From Vibrio penaeicida (lineage in GTDB: Bacteria > Pseudomonadota > Gammaproteobacteria > Enterobacterales > Vibrionaceae), in the NCBI RefSeq assembly GCF_030689305.1, contig NZ_JAUYVM010000029.1, forward strand, positions 1-41,379: a stretch of 41,379 bases of DNA. Direction: 5' to 3'. Every line of letters starts with the position of its first letter. The first letter of the stretch is position 1. Made by a program: the position numbers and the translations under genes. The notes beneath the pieces are model-generated. The model was not told where the DNA came from. It did not search any database and saw only the letters and a program-made list of their open reading frames with translations. Positions 1 through 7,671 of this stretch are shown here, one piece after another.

Positions 1-78
1 TGTTTTACCGTGGTCAACGTGGCCGATAGTACCAACGTTTACGTGCGGTTTCGTACGTTCAAATTTTTCTTTAGACAC
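1..78 (-). CDS. tuf: Elongation factor Tu, N-terminal fragment (cut by window edge)
   Basis: The minus strand encodes 26 residues beginning VSKEKFERTKPHVN and running into the GHVDHGKT P-loop, the standard N-terminus of EF-Tu, the GTPase that delivers aminoacyl-tRNA to the ribosome. The start codon is GTG at 78, with AGGAAGGA about 7 bases upstream, and no in-frame ATG competes. It lies 118 bases downstream of fusA in the same direction, so it is the last gene of the str operon (rpsL-rpsG-fusA-tuf). The rest lies beyond the left edge. Whether it is the tufA or tufB copy cannot be told beyond its str position, which corresponds to tufA in Escherichia coli. Confidence 0.97.
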   Translation of the reverse strand, partial: MSKEKFERTKPHVNVGTIGHVDHGKT

Positions 79-196
79 GATCGTGTTCCTTCCTAGTTAT
101 GATTCACCCTGAAATCTGCTCAAGGTGCGCCAGAATTTGCTATTTTATGCGCCAACGTGCGTCAGCGCAATAGGTTCGTTATTAATCAAATAACGA

Positions 197-2293
197 TTAT
201 CCACGCTCTGAAATGATTGCTTCAGCAACATTTTTAGGCACTTCAGCGTACTCACTAAACTCCATAGAGTAAGAAGCACGACCTTGTGTCGCAGAACGTA
301 AGTCAGTTGCGTACCCGAACATGGCTGACAACGGAACTTGTGCACGAATTATCTTCAGGCCAGCTGTCCCCTCGTCCATACCTTCAATGATGCCGCGACG
401 ACGGTTAAGATCGCCTACTACATCACCCATCCAGTCTTCTGGAGTCGTTACTTCAACCTTCATCATTGGCTCTAAAAGAACAGGTTGCGCTTCAAGTGCA
501 CCGTTCCTAAAGGCCATGGAGCCAGCGATTTTAAACGCCATCTCACTTGAGTCGACATCGTGGTATGAACCATCGAATAGTGTTGCTTTAACATCCAGTA
601 CAGGATAGCCAGCCAACACACCGTTGTTCATTTGCTCCTCGATACCTTTCGATACGGAGCTGATGTATTCTTTAGGAACAGCACCACCAACGATCTCATC
701 TACAAAAACAAACCCGTCACCAACTTCTGCAGGTTCTAGTTTCAGCCATACGTGTCCGTATTGACCTCTACCACCTGACTGGCGGACAAATTTGCCTTCA
801 ACTTCTGTGCTGCCGCGAATTGTTTCACGGTAAGCAACTTGTGGTTTACCCACGTTGCAGTCCACACTGAATTCACGCTTCATACGGTCAACAATAATTT
901 CTAGATGGAGTTCTCCCATACCCGAAATCAGTACTTGACCTGTTTCATCATCAGTTTCAACACGGAAAGAAGGATCTTCTGCTGCCAGTTTACCTAGCGC
1001 AATACCCATTTTCTCCTGATCAGCTTGAGAACGAGGTTCAACTGCAATTTGAATTACTGGTTCAGGGAACTCCATGCGTTCAAGTACCACTTTATGATCT
1101 TGATTACACAGCGTGTCACCTGTTGTTACATCTTTTAGACCGACTGCAGCGGCAATGTCGCCAGCGCGAATTTCTTTAATCTCTTCACGCTTGTTTGAGT
1201 GCATCTGCACAATACGACCGAAGCGTTCACGCTTCTGCTTAACAGAGTTATAGACGCTGTCGCCAGAGTTCACAACACCAGAGTAAACACGCATGAATGT
1301 CAATGTGCCTACAAATGGGTCTGTCGCAATTTTAAACGCGAGAGCAGAAAATGGTTCGTTGTCGTCAGCATGACGCTCAACTTCATTTTCATTGTCGTCT
1401 AATCCTTTGATTGCGGGTACATCAACAGGCGAAGGTAGGAATTCAATAACAGCATCCAATACGGCTTGCACACCTTTATTCTTGAACGCACTGCCACATG
1501 TTGCCAGTACGATTTCGTTGTTTAGTGTACGAGTACGTAACGCATCCTTGATTTCAGCTTCAGTTAATTCGCCGTCTTCAAGGTATTTGTCCATTAATTC
1601 TTCGCTTGCTTCAGCTGCTGCTTCAACTAAGTTTGAATGCCACTCTTCAGCAAGTTCTTGCATGTCAGCTGGAATGTCTTCGTATGTAAACGTCATGCCT
1701 TGATCGGCTTCATTCCAGTTGATTGCTTTCATCTTGATAAGGTCGATGACACCTCCGAACTCATCTTCTGCACCAATATTTAATTGGATAGGAACTGGGT
1801 TCGCACCAAGACGATCTTTAATTTGGTTTACAACGCGTAGGAAGTCTGCGCCTGCACGGTCCATCTTATTTACAAATACCATACGAGGAACTTGGTACTT
1901 GTCTGCTTGACGCCATACAGTTTCAGACTGAGGTTCAACACCTGATGAGCCACAGAACACAACCACTGCACCATCAAGTACACGGAGAGAACGCTCTACT
2001 TCGATAGTAAAGTCTACGTGTCCAGGGGTATCAATGATGTTTACGCGATGATCTTGGAACTGTGCTTCCATACCACGCCAGAAAGTAGTAGTTGCAGCTG
2101 AGGTGATGGTAATACCACGCTCCTGCTCCTGCTCCATCCAGTCCATGGTTGCAGCACCATCGTGAACTTCGCCGATTTTGTGAGAAAGGCCAGTGTAGAA
2201 CAGAATACGCTCAGTTGTGGTTGTTTTTCCTGCGTCTACGTGAGCACAAATACCGATATTGCGGTAGCGCTCAATAGGAGTTTTACGAGCCAC
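197..2293 (-). CDS. fusA: Elongation factor G
   Basis: A 698-residue translational GTPase that drives translocation of tRNA and mRNA on the ribosome and, with RRF, ribosome recycling. The G motifs are visible in order: AHVDAGKTTTTE near residue 17 (P-loop), RGIT (switch I), DTPGHVDF (G3), NKMDRAG (G4) and a GSA G5. Domains II to V follow, and the C-terminal region contains the conserved GRGQYGHV segment of domain IV. Length matches the family (about 700). It lies 75 bases downstream of rpsG and upstream of tuf, the canonical str order. Vibrios usually carry more than one fusA-like gene; the position here marks this as the str-operon copy. No truncation or unusual residue is evident. Confidence 0.99.
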   Translation of the reverse strand: MARKTPIERYRNIGICAHVDAGKTTTTERILFYTGLSHKIGEVHDGAATMDWMEQEQERGITITSAATTTFWRGMEAQFQDHRVNIIDTPGHVDFTIEVERSLRVLDGAVVVFCGSSGVEPQSETVWRQADKYQVPRMVFVNKMDRAGADFLRVVNQIKDRLGANPVPIQLNIGAEDEFGGVIDLIKMKAINWNEADQGMTFTYEDIPADMQELAEEWHSNLVEAAAEASEELMDKYLEDGELTEAEIKDALRTRTLNNEIVLATCGSAFKNKGVQAVLDAVIEFLPSPVDVPAIKGLDDNENEVERHADDNEPFSALAFKIATDPFVGTLTFMRVYSGVVNSGDSVYNSVKQKRERFGRIVQMHSNKREEIKEIRAGDIAAAVGLKDVTTGDTLCNQDHKVVLERMEFPEPVIQIAVEPRSQADQEKMGIALGKLAAEDPSFRVETDDETGQVLISGMGELHLEIIVDRMKREFSVDCNVGKPQVAYRETIRGSTEVEGKFVRQSGGRGQYGHVWLKLEPAEVGDGFVFVDEIVGGAVPKEYISSVSKGIEEQMNNGVLAGYPVLDVKATLFDGSYHDVDSSEMAFKIAGSMAFRNGALEAQPVLLEPMMKVEVTTPEDWMGDVVGDLNRRRGIIEGMDEGTAGLKIIRAQVPLSAMFGYATDLRSATQGRASYSMEFSEYAEVPKNVAEAIISERG

Positions 2294-2368
2294 GATTGTA
2301 TCCTCTTACTAAGGTTCACCTTAGGAAATAGAAAAGTGCTGCGAGAGAACCTCGCAGCACAGAAGGTA

Positions 2369-2839
2369 TTACCAGCGGTAATGTGCGAATGCTTTGTTAG
2401 CATCAGCCATACGGTGAACGTCTTCACGTTTCTTAACCGCAGTACCTTTGTTCTCAGACGCATCTAGCATTTCAGCAGCTAGGCGTTGAGCCATAGATTT
2501 TTCACCACGCTTACGCGCAGCTTCAACCAACCAACGCATAGCAAGTGCGTTACGGCGAACCGGACGTACTTCTACAGGTACTTGGTAAGTTGAACCACCC
2601 ACACGGCGAGATTTAACTTCTACCGCTGGGCGAACATTTTCAAGAGCTTCTTCAAATACAGCTAAGTGATCTTTACCAGATTTCTCAGCCATTGCTTCTA
2701 GTGCAGTGTAAACAATTTTCTCTGCAGTAGATTTCTTTCCGTCAACCATAAGGATGTTAACGAACTTTGCCAGCAATTCAGATTTGAACTTAGGATCTGG
2801 AAGGATCTTACGCTGACCAATTACGCGACGACGTGGCAT
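2369..2839 (-). CDS. rpsG: 30S ribosomal protein S7
   Basis: A 156-residue protein beginning MPRRRVIGQRKILPDPKF, the S7 primary rRNA-binding protein that nucleates assembly of the 30S head and contacts the E-site tRNA. Length equals the usual bacterial S7. It sits second in the str operon, 118 bases after rpsL and 75 bases before fusA. The start ATG at 2839 is preceded by ACGGAG. The spacer ahead of it carries the pairing segments expected of the S7 autoregulatory site (listed separately), so translation of this gene and of the distal rpsL-coupled message is probably repressed by excess S7, as established in Escherichia coli. Confidence 0.99.
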   Translation of the reverse strand: MPRRRVIGQRKILPDPKFKSELLAKFVNILMVDGKKSTAEKIVYTALEAMAEKSGKDHLAVFEEALENVRPAVEVKSRRVGGSTYQVPVEVRPVRRNALAMRWLVEAARKRGEKSMAQRLAAEMLDASENKGTAVKKREDVHRMADANKAFAHYRW

Positions 2840-2957
2840 GGATATTCTCCGTTGTCTTCTTCAGGTTATCCAAAACTTTTCAGTTTCTTCAAAAAATAAA
2901 AATGAAAATTTAGTGTTTGGCCTTACTTAACGCCTTTCTTTTTACAGAAAAGGGGCA
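2840..2957 (-). promoter_or_regulatory. rpsL-rpsG intercistronic S7 translational operator (candidate)
   Basis: The 118-base spacer is long for this operon. On the minus strand it contains TAAGTAAGGCCAAAC (complement ending at 2915) and, about 40 bases later, GTTTTGG (complement 2870-2876), followed by ACAACGGAG just before rpsG. The two underlined segments GCCAAAC and GTTTTGG can pair. The same blocks, as I recall them, make up the Escherichia coli S7-binding autoregulatory element between rpsL and rpsG. The assignment is by pattern and context; S7 binding is inferred. Confidence 0.6.
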
Positions 2958-3332
2958 TTAAGACTTAGGACGCTTCACACCATACTTAGAACGACCTTGT
3001 TTACGGTCGTTTACGCCAGCACAGTCAAGTGCGCCGCGAACAGTGTGGTAACGTACACCCGGAAGGTCTTTAACACGACCGCCACGGATTAGAACAACTG
3101 AGTGCTCTTGAAGGTTGTGACCTTCACCGCCGATGTACGAAGTCACTTCGAAGCCGTTCGTTAGACGAACACGACATACTTTACGAAGTGCTGAGTTAGG
3201 TTTTTTAGGTGTAGTAGTGTAAACACGAGTACATACACCACGTTTTTGTGGGCACGCTTCTAGTGCAGGCACGTTGCTTTTAACAACCTGCTTTGCACGA
3301 GGCTTACGTACCAACTGGTTAATAGTTGCCAT
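2958..3332 (-). CDS. rpsL: 30S ribosomal protein S12
   Basis: A 124-residue S12 protein (MATINQLVRKPRAK), part of the decoding centre and a determinant of translational accuracy. The TTPKKPNSALRK loop carries Lys43 and the GGRVKDLPGVRYH loop carries Lys88, the positions where streptomycin-resistance substitutions normally occur, so the sequence has the sensitive (wild-type) residues there. It is the first gene of the str operon, with a strong sigma-70 promoter upstream at 3417-3445. The tus genes lie 223 bases further upstream in the same direction with no terminator between them, so readthrough is likely as well. Confidence 0.99.
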   Translation of the reverse strand: MATINQLVRKPRAKQVVKSNVPALEACPQKRGVCTRVYTTTPKKPNSALRKVCRVRLTNGFEVTSYIGGEGHNLQEHSVVLIRGGRVKDLPGVRYHTVRGALDCAGVNDRKQGRSKYGVKRPKS

Positions 3333-3379
3333 TAACTAGCTCCTGAATTACTTGAAAGTAAGCTTTGTGAAAAATCTAT

Positions 3380-3410
3380 TCCCCAAAATGCACCTATGTA
3401 CAATTGGGGA
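3380..3410 (-). promoter_or_regulatory. 5' leader stem-loop of the str transcript
   Basis: Reading the minus strand, TCCCCAA (3410-3404) and TTGGGGA (3386-3380) form a perfect 7-bp stem with a 17-base loop. The stem begins almost exactly where transcription should start from the promoter at 3417-3445, so the mRNA would begin inside or at this hairpin. An AT-rich stretch with five T residues follows (ATAGATTTTT), so a role in attenuation is possible, as is 5' end protection. Function is inference. Confidence 0.45.
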
Positions 3411-3416
3411 CGCAAA

Positions 3417-3445
3417 ATTCTATGCAGCAGTGATGTGAGTGTCAA
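3417..3445 (-). promoter_or_regulatory. Sigma-70 promoter of the str operon
   Basis: On the minus strand a perfect -35 TTGACA (complement 3440-3445) is followed by exactly 17 bases and a -10 TAGAAT (complement 3417-3422). Transcription would start near 3410, about 78 bases before the rpsL ATG. This is one of the best consensus promoters in the window and fits a highly expressed ribosomal-protein operon. Confidence 0.8.
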
Positions 3446-3555
3446 GAAATATACAGATCTTTTTTACCAGCTTAGCTTGTCTAGCGAAAAACACATAAAG
3501 ACAAGCTCAAAGCATAACTGCATTTTTAGGGAGGATAATTGAATGCCGATGCGGC

Positions 3556-3837
3556 TTATTCCCAGGTTAGGGTGGTTTCATGTGCCTCTGTGAGAGTAAC
3601 CCAATCGTTAAAGTCGGCTTTAACGACATTATCATCAATACAGCTTCTCAGCCCTCTTGCATCCACATCAGGTATCAGTACATATATAGCCAGTTTACCG
3701 TTTGAGAGGTATTCAAAAGCATGATGGTGAGTGTTAGCTGCATAGACGGAATCTTCAACAAGCAAGATAATATCTTGTGAGGATGCGTATTGGATGGCTT
3801 CTTTTATTGCAGTTTGAGATTTGACGATGTGTAGCAT
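3556..3837 (-). CDS. tusB: tRNA 2-thiouridine synthesis protein TusB
   Basis: A 93-residue DsrH/TusB-family protein (MLHIVKSQTAIKEA). TusB is a subunit of the TusBCD heterohexamer, which relays persulfide sulfur from TusA to TusE and then MnmA for 2-thiolation of U34 in tRNA-Lys, Glu and Gln. Length is close to that of the Escherichia coli protein (95). It is the last of the tusDCB cluster, 9 bases after tusC, and lies just upstream of rpsL, an arrangement shared with enterobacteria. TusB has no catalytic cysteine of its own and this copy contains no conserved active-site Cys except one internal residue, consistent with a structural subunit. Confidence 0.95.
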   Translation of the reverse strand: MLHIVKSQTAIKEAIQYASSQDIILLVEDSVYAANTHHHAFEYLSNGKLAIYVLIPDVDARGLRSCIDDNVVKADFNDWVTLTEAHETTLTWE

Positions 3838-3846
3838 GCTCTATTC

Positions 3847-4203
3847 TCAGAAAGTCAGTGCTTTACCAGCAGAGTTCAATTTATCTATCATCTGTTTTCT
3901 AGATAATCGGCCTGCATCAATGATTAACCCTGCATCTTTTAGTCCACGCTCATAGAGAGAGTCTTCACATATGAATACATTTTCGATGTCATACAAATCG
4001 AAGAGTTTGAACATTGGAGCATAATCTTTGCTAAGAATGTCAGATGTATTTTGCGATGCTAGTAATTGAGCAACGCCATCACCGATAAACAAAACGGTTA
4101 CGTCCTCACAATATGCCGATGCAGCCAAAAGCGCATCGACGCCCTCTCGTCCAGAATTTCGACCGTGAGGCAACGTTCTAAATACAAATGTTAACTTACT
4201 CAA
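3847..4203 (-). CDS. tusC: Sulfur-relay protein TusC
   Basis: A 118-residue DsrF/TusC-family subunit of the TusBCD sulfur-transfer complex. The start is TTG at 4203, overlapping the tusD stop in a TTGA arrangement. It is supported because the N-terminus SKLTFVFRTLPHG lines up with the known TusC start (MKRIAFVFSTAPHG in Escherichia coli), and no ATG or GTG lies nearby. The family motif GREGVDALLAASA is present at about residues 18-30 and the LFDLYDIENVF segment near residue 73. Translational coupling to tusD is likely given the 4-base overlap. Confidence 0.95.
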   Translation of the reverse strand: MSKLTFVFRTLPHGRNSGREGVDALLAASAYCEDVTVLFIGDGVAQLLASQNTSDILSKDYAPMFKLFDLYDIENVFICEDSLYERGLKDAGLIIDAGRLSRKQMIDKLNSAGKALTF

Positions 4204-4598
4204 AATTGAATCACTCTATCTTGGGTGAGCATTGCTTCAGCTAAGCTCCCCAAACCGGCTTGTTCAAAACCATGGGCTAGATTGTGTTGCGTCAATCGAT
4301 GTTGTTCAGCTTCATCTTGGCTAACCACTCCACGCCTTAACGCGGCAGCAACGCAAGTCTCCATACGAATACCATTTGTTTTGGCTAACTCTTGCCACGC
4401 TTTTGTTAGATCAAACTCATCGTTAGCAGGTACCGATAATTGCGTTCCGTTGTATACGCCATCTTGATAAAAGAAAACACTAACTAATGTATGCCCTTTT
4501 TCAATCAGCGCACATGCGAATTGGTAGGCATTTCGAGCTGATTGAGTGCCATATACACCACCATTGACAACCAAAGTGTAAGTGAGAGATACACTCAC
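4200..4598 (-). CDS. tusD: Sulfurtransferase TusD
   Basis: A 132-residue DsrE/TusD-family protein and the catalytic subunit of TusBCD. The persulfide-carrying cysteine is visible in the segment METCVAAALRRG at about residue 82. N-terminal LTYTLVVNGGVYGTQSARNAYQFA is the usual TusD nucleotide-fold opening. The start is GTG at 4598, overlapping the stop of the upstream yheO gene by 4 bases (GTGA), so the two are translationally coupled. The order yheO-tusD-tusC-tusB-rpsL is the same as in Escherichia coli. Confidence 0.95.
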   Translation of the reverse strand: MSVSLTYTLVVNGGVYGTQSARNAYQFACALIEKGHTLVSVFFYQDGVYNGTQLSVPANDEFDLTKAWQELAKTNGIRMETCVAAALRRGVVSQDEAEQHRLTQHNLAHGFEQAGLGSLAEAMLTQDRVIQF

Positions 4599-5323
4599 CT
4601 CTCGCCATCCTCAGTCTTACGCTGACGAATATACAAATAAACGGTGTGCTTGGAGATGTTGAGCCTATCCGCAACACGGTTAATTGCGTCTTTTATGTCA
4701 AAGATACCCTTGTCATAGAGATCCATAACAATCTGACGATTTTTAGTGTTGTTAGAAACAGACTTATCTGCGTTGATGTCTTCTATAGTGCGCTCAACAG
4801 TTTGATCCACCAGCTCTTCTACGTCACTAGCGAAGTTAACGGAAGAGGCAGCCTCTTTCGCTTCTTCATTTGGCATGAATGCTTGCAAAACTTGAGAGAA
4901 TGGAACATCTAGGTTGATATTGATACATAAGAGACCAATAACACGGTTGTCACCGTTACGAATGGCGATTGTGATTGATTTCATCAACACCCCACCCTTC
5001 GCGCGAGTAAAATAAGAACGAGAAAAGTTACGTTCCGAGCCTTCAATATCCTTCAGCATTTTTAACGCAAGATCGGTAATGGGTGAGCCAACCTGGCGAC
5101 CAGTATTTTCTCCGTTTGCGATTTTAATGGCAGACGTATTTAGATCTTCGAGTGAGTGCAGTACGATTTCACAGTGTGCACCAATTAAACTGGCAAGCCC
5201 ATCGACCACCGCTTCGTATGAACGAAGGATAATTTTATCGTGCTCAGAAAATGGCTTCACATCTATGGATTCCATCTCAAGCAGCGAATCTGCATAAATC
5301 GCATCTGATGTATTCACGTTCAC
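4595..5323 (-). CDS. yheO: YheO-family PAS/HTH transcriptional regulator
   Basis: A 242-residue protein with an N-terminal YheO PAS-like ligand domain (about residues 25-140, including EIVLHSLEDLNTSAIKIANG) and a C-terminal helix-turn-helix (about 195-240, with AINRVADRLNISKHTVYLYI). The target genes of YheO are not established. It leads the yheO-tusDCB cluster and overlaps tusD by 4 bases. Start is GTG at 5323; a second GTG two codons later (5317) has a slightly better spaced AAGGTG and could be the true start. PAS-HTH proteins of this family often sense small molecules, but nothing here shows which. Confidence 0.9.
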   Translation of the reverse strand: MNVNTSDAIYADSLLEMESIDVKPFSEHDKIILRSYEAVVDGLASLIGAHCEIVLHSLEDLNTSAIKIANGENTGRQVGSPITDLALKMLKDIEGSERNFSRSYFTRAKGGVLMKSITIAIRNGDNRVIGLLCININLDVPFSQVLQAFMPNEEAKEAASSVNFASDVEELVDQTVERTIEDINADKSVSNNTKNRQIVMDLYDKGIFDIKDAINRVADRLNISKHTVYLYIRQRKTEDGER

Positions 5324-5449
5324 CTTACCTAGTGCATATTTATTTCAATTATTTGCTAGAAGTTTATCAGAAAATTTTAATCGGGCACGGATAACCATAC
5401 TATCTAGTGACTTAGAGCAAACATTGCATTGATTTCCTAGATGCAGACG

Positions 5450-5476
5450 AAAAAAAGAGCTCCGGGGAGCTCTTTT
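5450..5476 (-). terminator. Rho-independent terminator of fkpA
   Basis: A GC-rich stem AAGAGCTCC / GGAGCTCTT with a short loop, followed on the minus strand by a run of T (complement of A5450-5456). It lies about 20 bases past the fkpA stop and ahead of the yheO promoter region. Confidence 0.9.
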
Positions 5477-5494
5477 GAATATGTAGACCAATGC

Positions 5495-6286
5495 TTACTG
5501 AGTTGCAGTTTCTGCTTTGTCGCCACCATCGATTTCAAGCAATTCGACTTCAAATACTAGTGTCGAGTTCGCAGGGATCGTTGGAGTGTCTTGCTCACCG
5601 TAGGCTAGCTCTGGTGGGATAACAAATTTGTACTTGGAACCGACTTGCATTAGCTGAACACCTTCAGTCCAGCCAGGAATTACTCGATTTAGAGGGAACG
5701 TAGCAGGTTGATCGCGATCGTATGAGCTATCAAACTTAGTGCCATCAATCAGAGTACCTGAGTAATGTACAACAACAGTATCTGTCTCTTTAGGTGAGTT
5801 GCCTTCTGCTGCGCTCAATACTTGGTAAAGAAGCCCAGATTCAGTAGCTGAAACGCCTTCTTGCTTAGAAAACTCTATGCGGAAATCGTCGCCTTCTTTC
5901 TTAGCAGCAGCAGACTTCTCAGCCGCTTGTGCTTCCATTTTCTTAGCCACACGCTGATCTAAAGATTCTAGAGCTGCACGAATTTCGTCTTCATTTAGCG
6001 CCGCTTTCTCACCAAAGACATCTTCGATACCCTGAAGCACGAGCTCTTTTTTCAGCTCGATACCAATTTCTTTAGGCTTTTCGATACTTGTGTTCAAGTA
6101 GTTTGCAAACGATACACCAATTGCGTATGCCGCTTTTTCATCTTCGTTCTGGAAGGCCACAGCTGGAGCAGCTTGTTCTACTTTTGCGGTTTCTTCTACT
6201 TTCGGCTCTTCTTTTACTTCTTCTTGACAGCCTACAGCCAGAGCAACTGTTGCAGCTAGCAGTGACGCTTTAAACAAAGGTTTCAT
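5495..6286 (-). CDS. fkpA: FKBP-type peptidyl-prolyl isomerase FkpA (putative lipoprotein)
   Basis: A 263-residue envelope PPIase/chaperone. Residues 1-20 form an export signal ending ALAVGC, so Cys20 is a potential lipidation site. A Glu/Lys-rich linker (22-40), the helical dimerisation domain (about 45-150) and the FKBP domain (about 165-252, with VVVHYSGTLIDGTKFDSS and FPLNRVIPGWTEGVQLM) follow. Escherichia coli FkpA is soluble and periplasmic, so the lipobox is a difference: its -3 residue is Ala rather than Leu, so lipidation is likely but not certain. Gln at +2 would send a lipoprotein to the outer membrane. The gene ends in its own terminator and is divergent from the WD40 lipoprotein gene. 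Confidence 0.93.
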   Translation of the reverse strand: MKPLFKASLLAATVALAVGCQEEVKEEPKVEETAKVEQAAPAVAFQNEDEKAAYAIGVSFANYLNTSIEKPKEIGIELKKELVLQGIEDVFGEKAALNEDEIRAALESLDQRVAKKMEAQAAEKSAAAKKEGDDFRIEFSKQEGVSATESGLLYQVLSAAEGNSPKETDTVVVHYSGTLIDGTKFDSSYDRDQPATFPLNRVIPGWTEGVQLMQVGSKYKFVIPPELAYGEQDTPTIPANSTLVFEVELLEIDGGDKAETATQ

Positions 6287-6310
6287 TTAATTCTCCAAAT
6301 TATAAATGTT

Positions 6311-6331
6311 TGTCGGAGAGCCTCTCCGACA
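6311..6331. promoter_or_regulatory. 21-bp perfect palindrome ahead of fkpA
   Basis: Arms TGTCGGAGAG and CTCTCCGACA meet at a single central C. The site is 25 bases upstream of the fkpA ATG and in the divergent gap shared with the WD40 gene. As RNA it would form a 9-bp hairpin with a 3-base loop just ahead of the ribosome-binding site; as DNA it could be an operator. No T-run follows, so it is not a terminator. Confidence 0.55.
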
Positions 6332-6424
6332 TCCTTTAAATATCTTGCACAGTTTCGTGCAAAAAAGTTGTGGTATCAATATACTGGTTTCATGTCCACT
6401 GACACAAACCGGATTTCTACAGCG

Positions 6425-7408
6425 ATGCGAACAGTTTCTCACTCTGTGGTTCTAACCATTGTCATTCTTTTGTTAAATGGGTGCTTTTTCACACAAAAAA
6501 ATGACCAACGCTGGGTTATAGAACCATCTGGCACAACGAGCTTTGGTTTGAGCCGAGATGGACGCTTCGCTTTACTTTATTCAAAAGAACACCAATTGCT
6601 TCTATGGGATCTAGAAAATAACGAAGAGCTTGCCCAATTAGGCGCTCAAGATCCACAGTCCAATACCGTCTCCCATATTCGAATTGCTGACAGCGGACGC
6701 TTTGCCATTACCGCTACGCAACAGAATTTTGCAGTATGGGACCTCGGTTGGACACAAGCTCAAGGGCTTTGGTCTATCTCTGATGGTGTTATCCGCGACA
6801 TCGATATTTCCAGTAATGGTGAACAAGTTCTACTGGGCTTATCAAATGGGAAGGCCATTTATGTGGACTTAGTCACTGGACGACGTCTTGAGTTCCTTGC
6901 TCACCGGGAAAAAGTTAATTCTGTGGCTCTCTCCCCAAATGGTCGGTTTGCTCTATCTGGTGGAAACGACTACAACGCCTATTTATGGGACACCCAAACT
7001 GGGCTAGCACTTTATAAATTTGAGCACGATGCCCGAATCAACCGAGTCGCTCTGCAGCGCGACGGTAAACTTGCTTTTACGTCTGATGGGTCTAACGACG
7101 CGTTTGTCTGGGATTTATCTAACGGTGAGAGAATATCCGAATTAAAAGCGTTCCAACGTCAGCTAATATTCACATCGGCACGCTTTTCTGACGATGGAAA
7201 GCAGCTTGTTACTGGTACGCCAGGAGGCCGAGTCATGCTATGGGATACTCAAAGTGGCAAACGTCTTGATTATTGGGAAGTCGAACCGCAAAAAGATGCT
7301 CGCCCTCCCCGCGCTGTCGTGTATGATGCGTCCTTCGATGAACAGCAACGAATTATTTCTGGCACGTCAGCAGGTATTGCTCAAGCGTGGCAGATTGAAA
7401 CTGAGTAA
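6425..7408 (+). CDS. WD40-repeat lipoprotein
   Basis: A WD40 beta-propeller protein. From the ATG at 6425 it has 327 residues and begins with a 20-residue lipoprotein signal (MRTVSHSVVLTIVILLLNGC), which is why I prefer this start over the ATG at 6392; neither has a strong ribosome-binding site. At least six propeller blades are recognisable by repeated signatures such as LLLWDLEN, FAVWDLGW, NAYLWDTQ, DAFVWDLS and VMLWDTQS, each preceded by GRFALS-like turns. It probably sits in the envelope as a protein-interaction scaffold, but the partner is unknown. slyX follows after 5 bases, so the two are cotranscribed. The gene resembles a conserved Vibrio hypothetical found between fkpA and slyX. Confidence 0.88.
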   Translation: MRTVSHSVVLTIVILLLNGCFFTQKNDQRWVIEPSGTTSFGLSRDGRFALLYSKEHQLLLWDLENNEELAQLGAQDPQSNTVSHIRIADSGRFAITATQQNFAVWDLGWTQAQGLWSISDGVIRDIDISSNGEQVLLGLSNGKAIYVDLVTGRRLEFLAHREKVNSVALSPNGRFALSGGNDYNAYLWDTQTGLALYKFEHDARINRVALQRDGKLAFTSDGSNDAFVWDLSNGERISELKAFQRQLIFTSARFSDDGKQLVTGTPGGRVMLWDTQSGKRLDYWEVEPQKDARPPRAVVYDASFDEQQRIISGTSAGIAQAWQIETE

Positions 7409-7413
7409 ACACC

Positions 7414-7635
7414 ATGCCAAACGAGAAAGAACTGCAAAAACGTATTGAAGACTTAGAATGCCAACTTGCTTTTCAAGAGCAAACCATTGACGAGTTAAAC
7501 GACGCGTTAAGTCAGCAGCAATTGCTGATTACAAAGATGCAGGATCAAATGAAATATGTGGTCGGCAAGGTGAAAAATATGGATTCATCCAACTTGGCGG
7601 ACGCCTCTGAGGAAACGCCCCCACCGCATTACTGA
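7414..7635 (+). CDS. slyX: SlyX protein
   Basis: A 73-residue SlyX-family protein: an almost uninterrupted coiled coil (residues 4-50, KELQKRIEDLECQLAFQEQ onward) and a short tail ending in the family's typical PPPHY. Its molecular role is not known; in Escherichia coli it lies next to slyD. Start ATG at 7414, 5 bases after the WD40 gene. It converges on the isoaspartyl peptidase gene with a 36-base gap in which I see no clear terminator. Confidence 0.95.
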   Translation: MPNEKELQKRIEDLECQLAFQEQTIDELNDALSQQQLLITKMQDQMKYVVGKVKNMDSSNLADASEETPPPHY

Positions 7636-7671
7636 TCCTTTTGACGTTGGAACAGGGAAGCTATACCGGCT

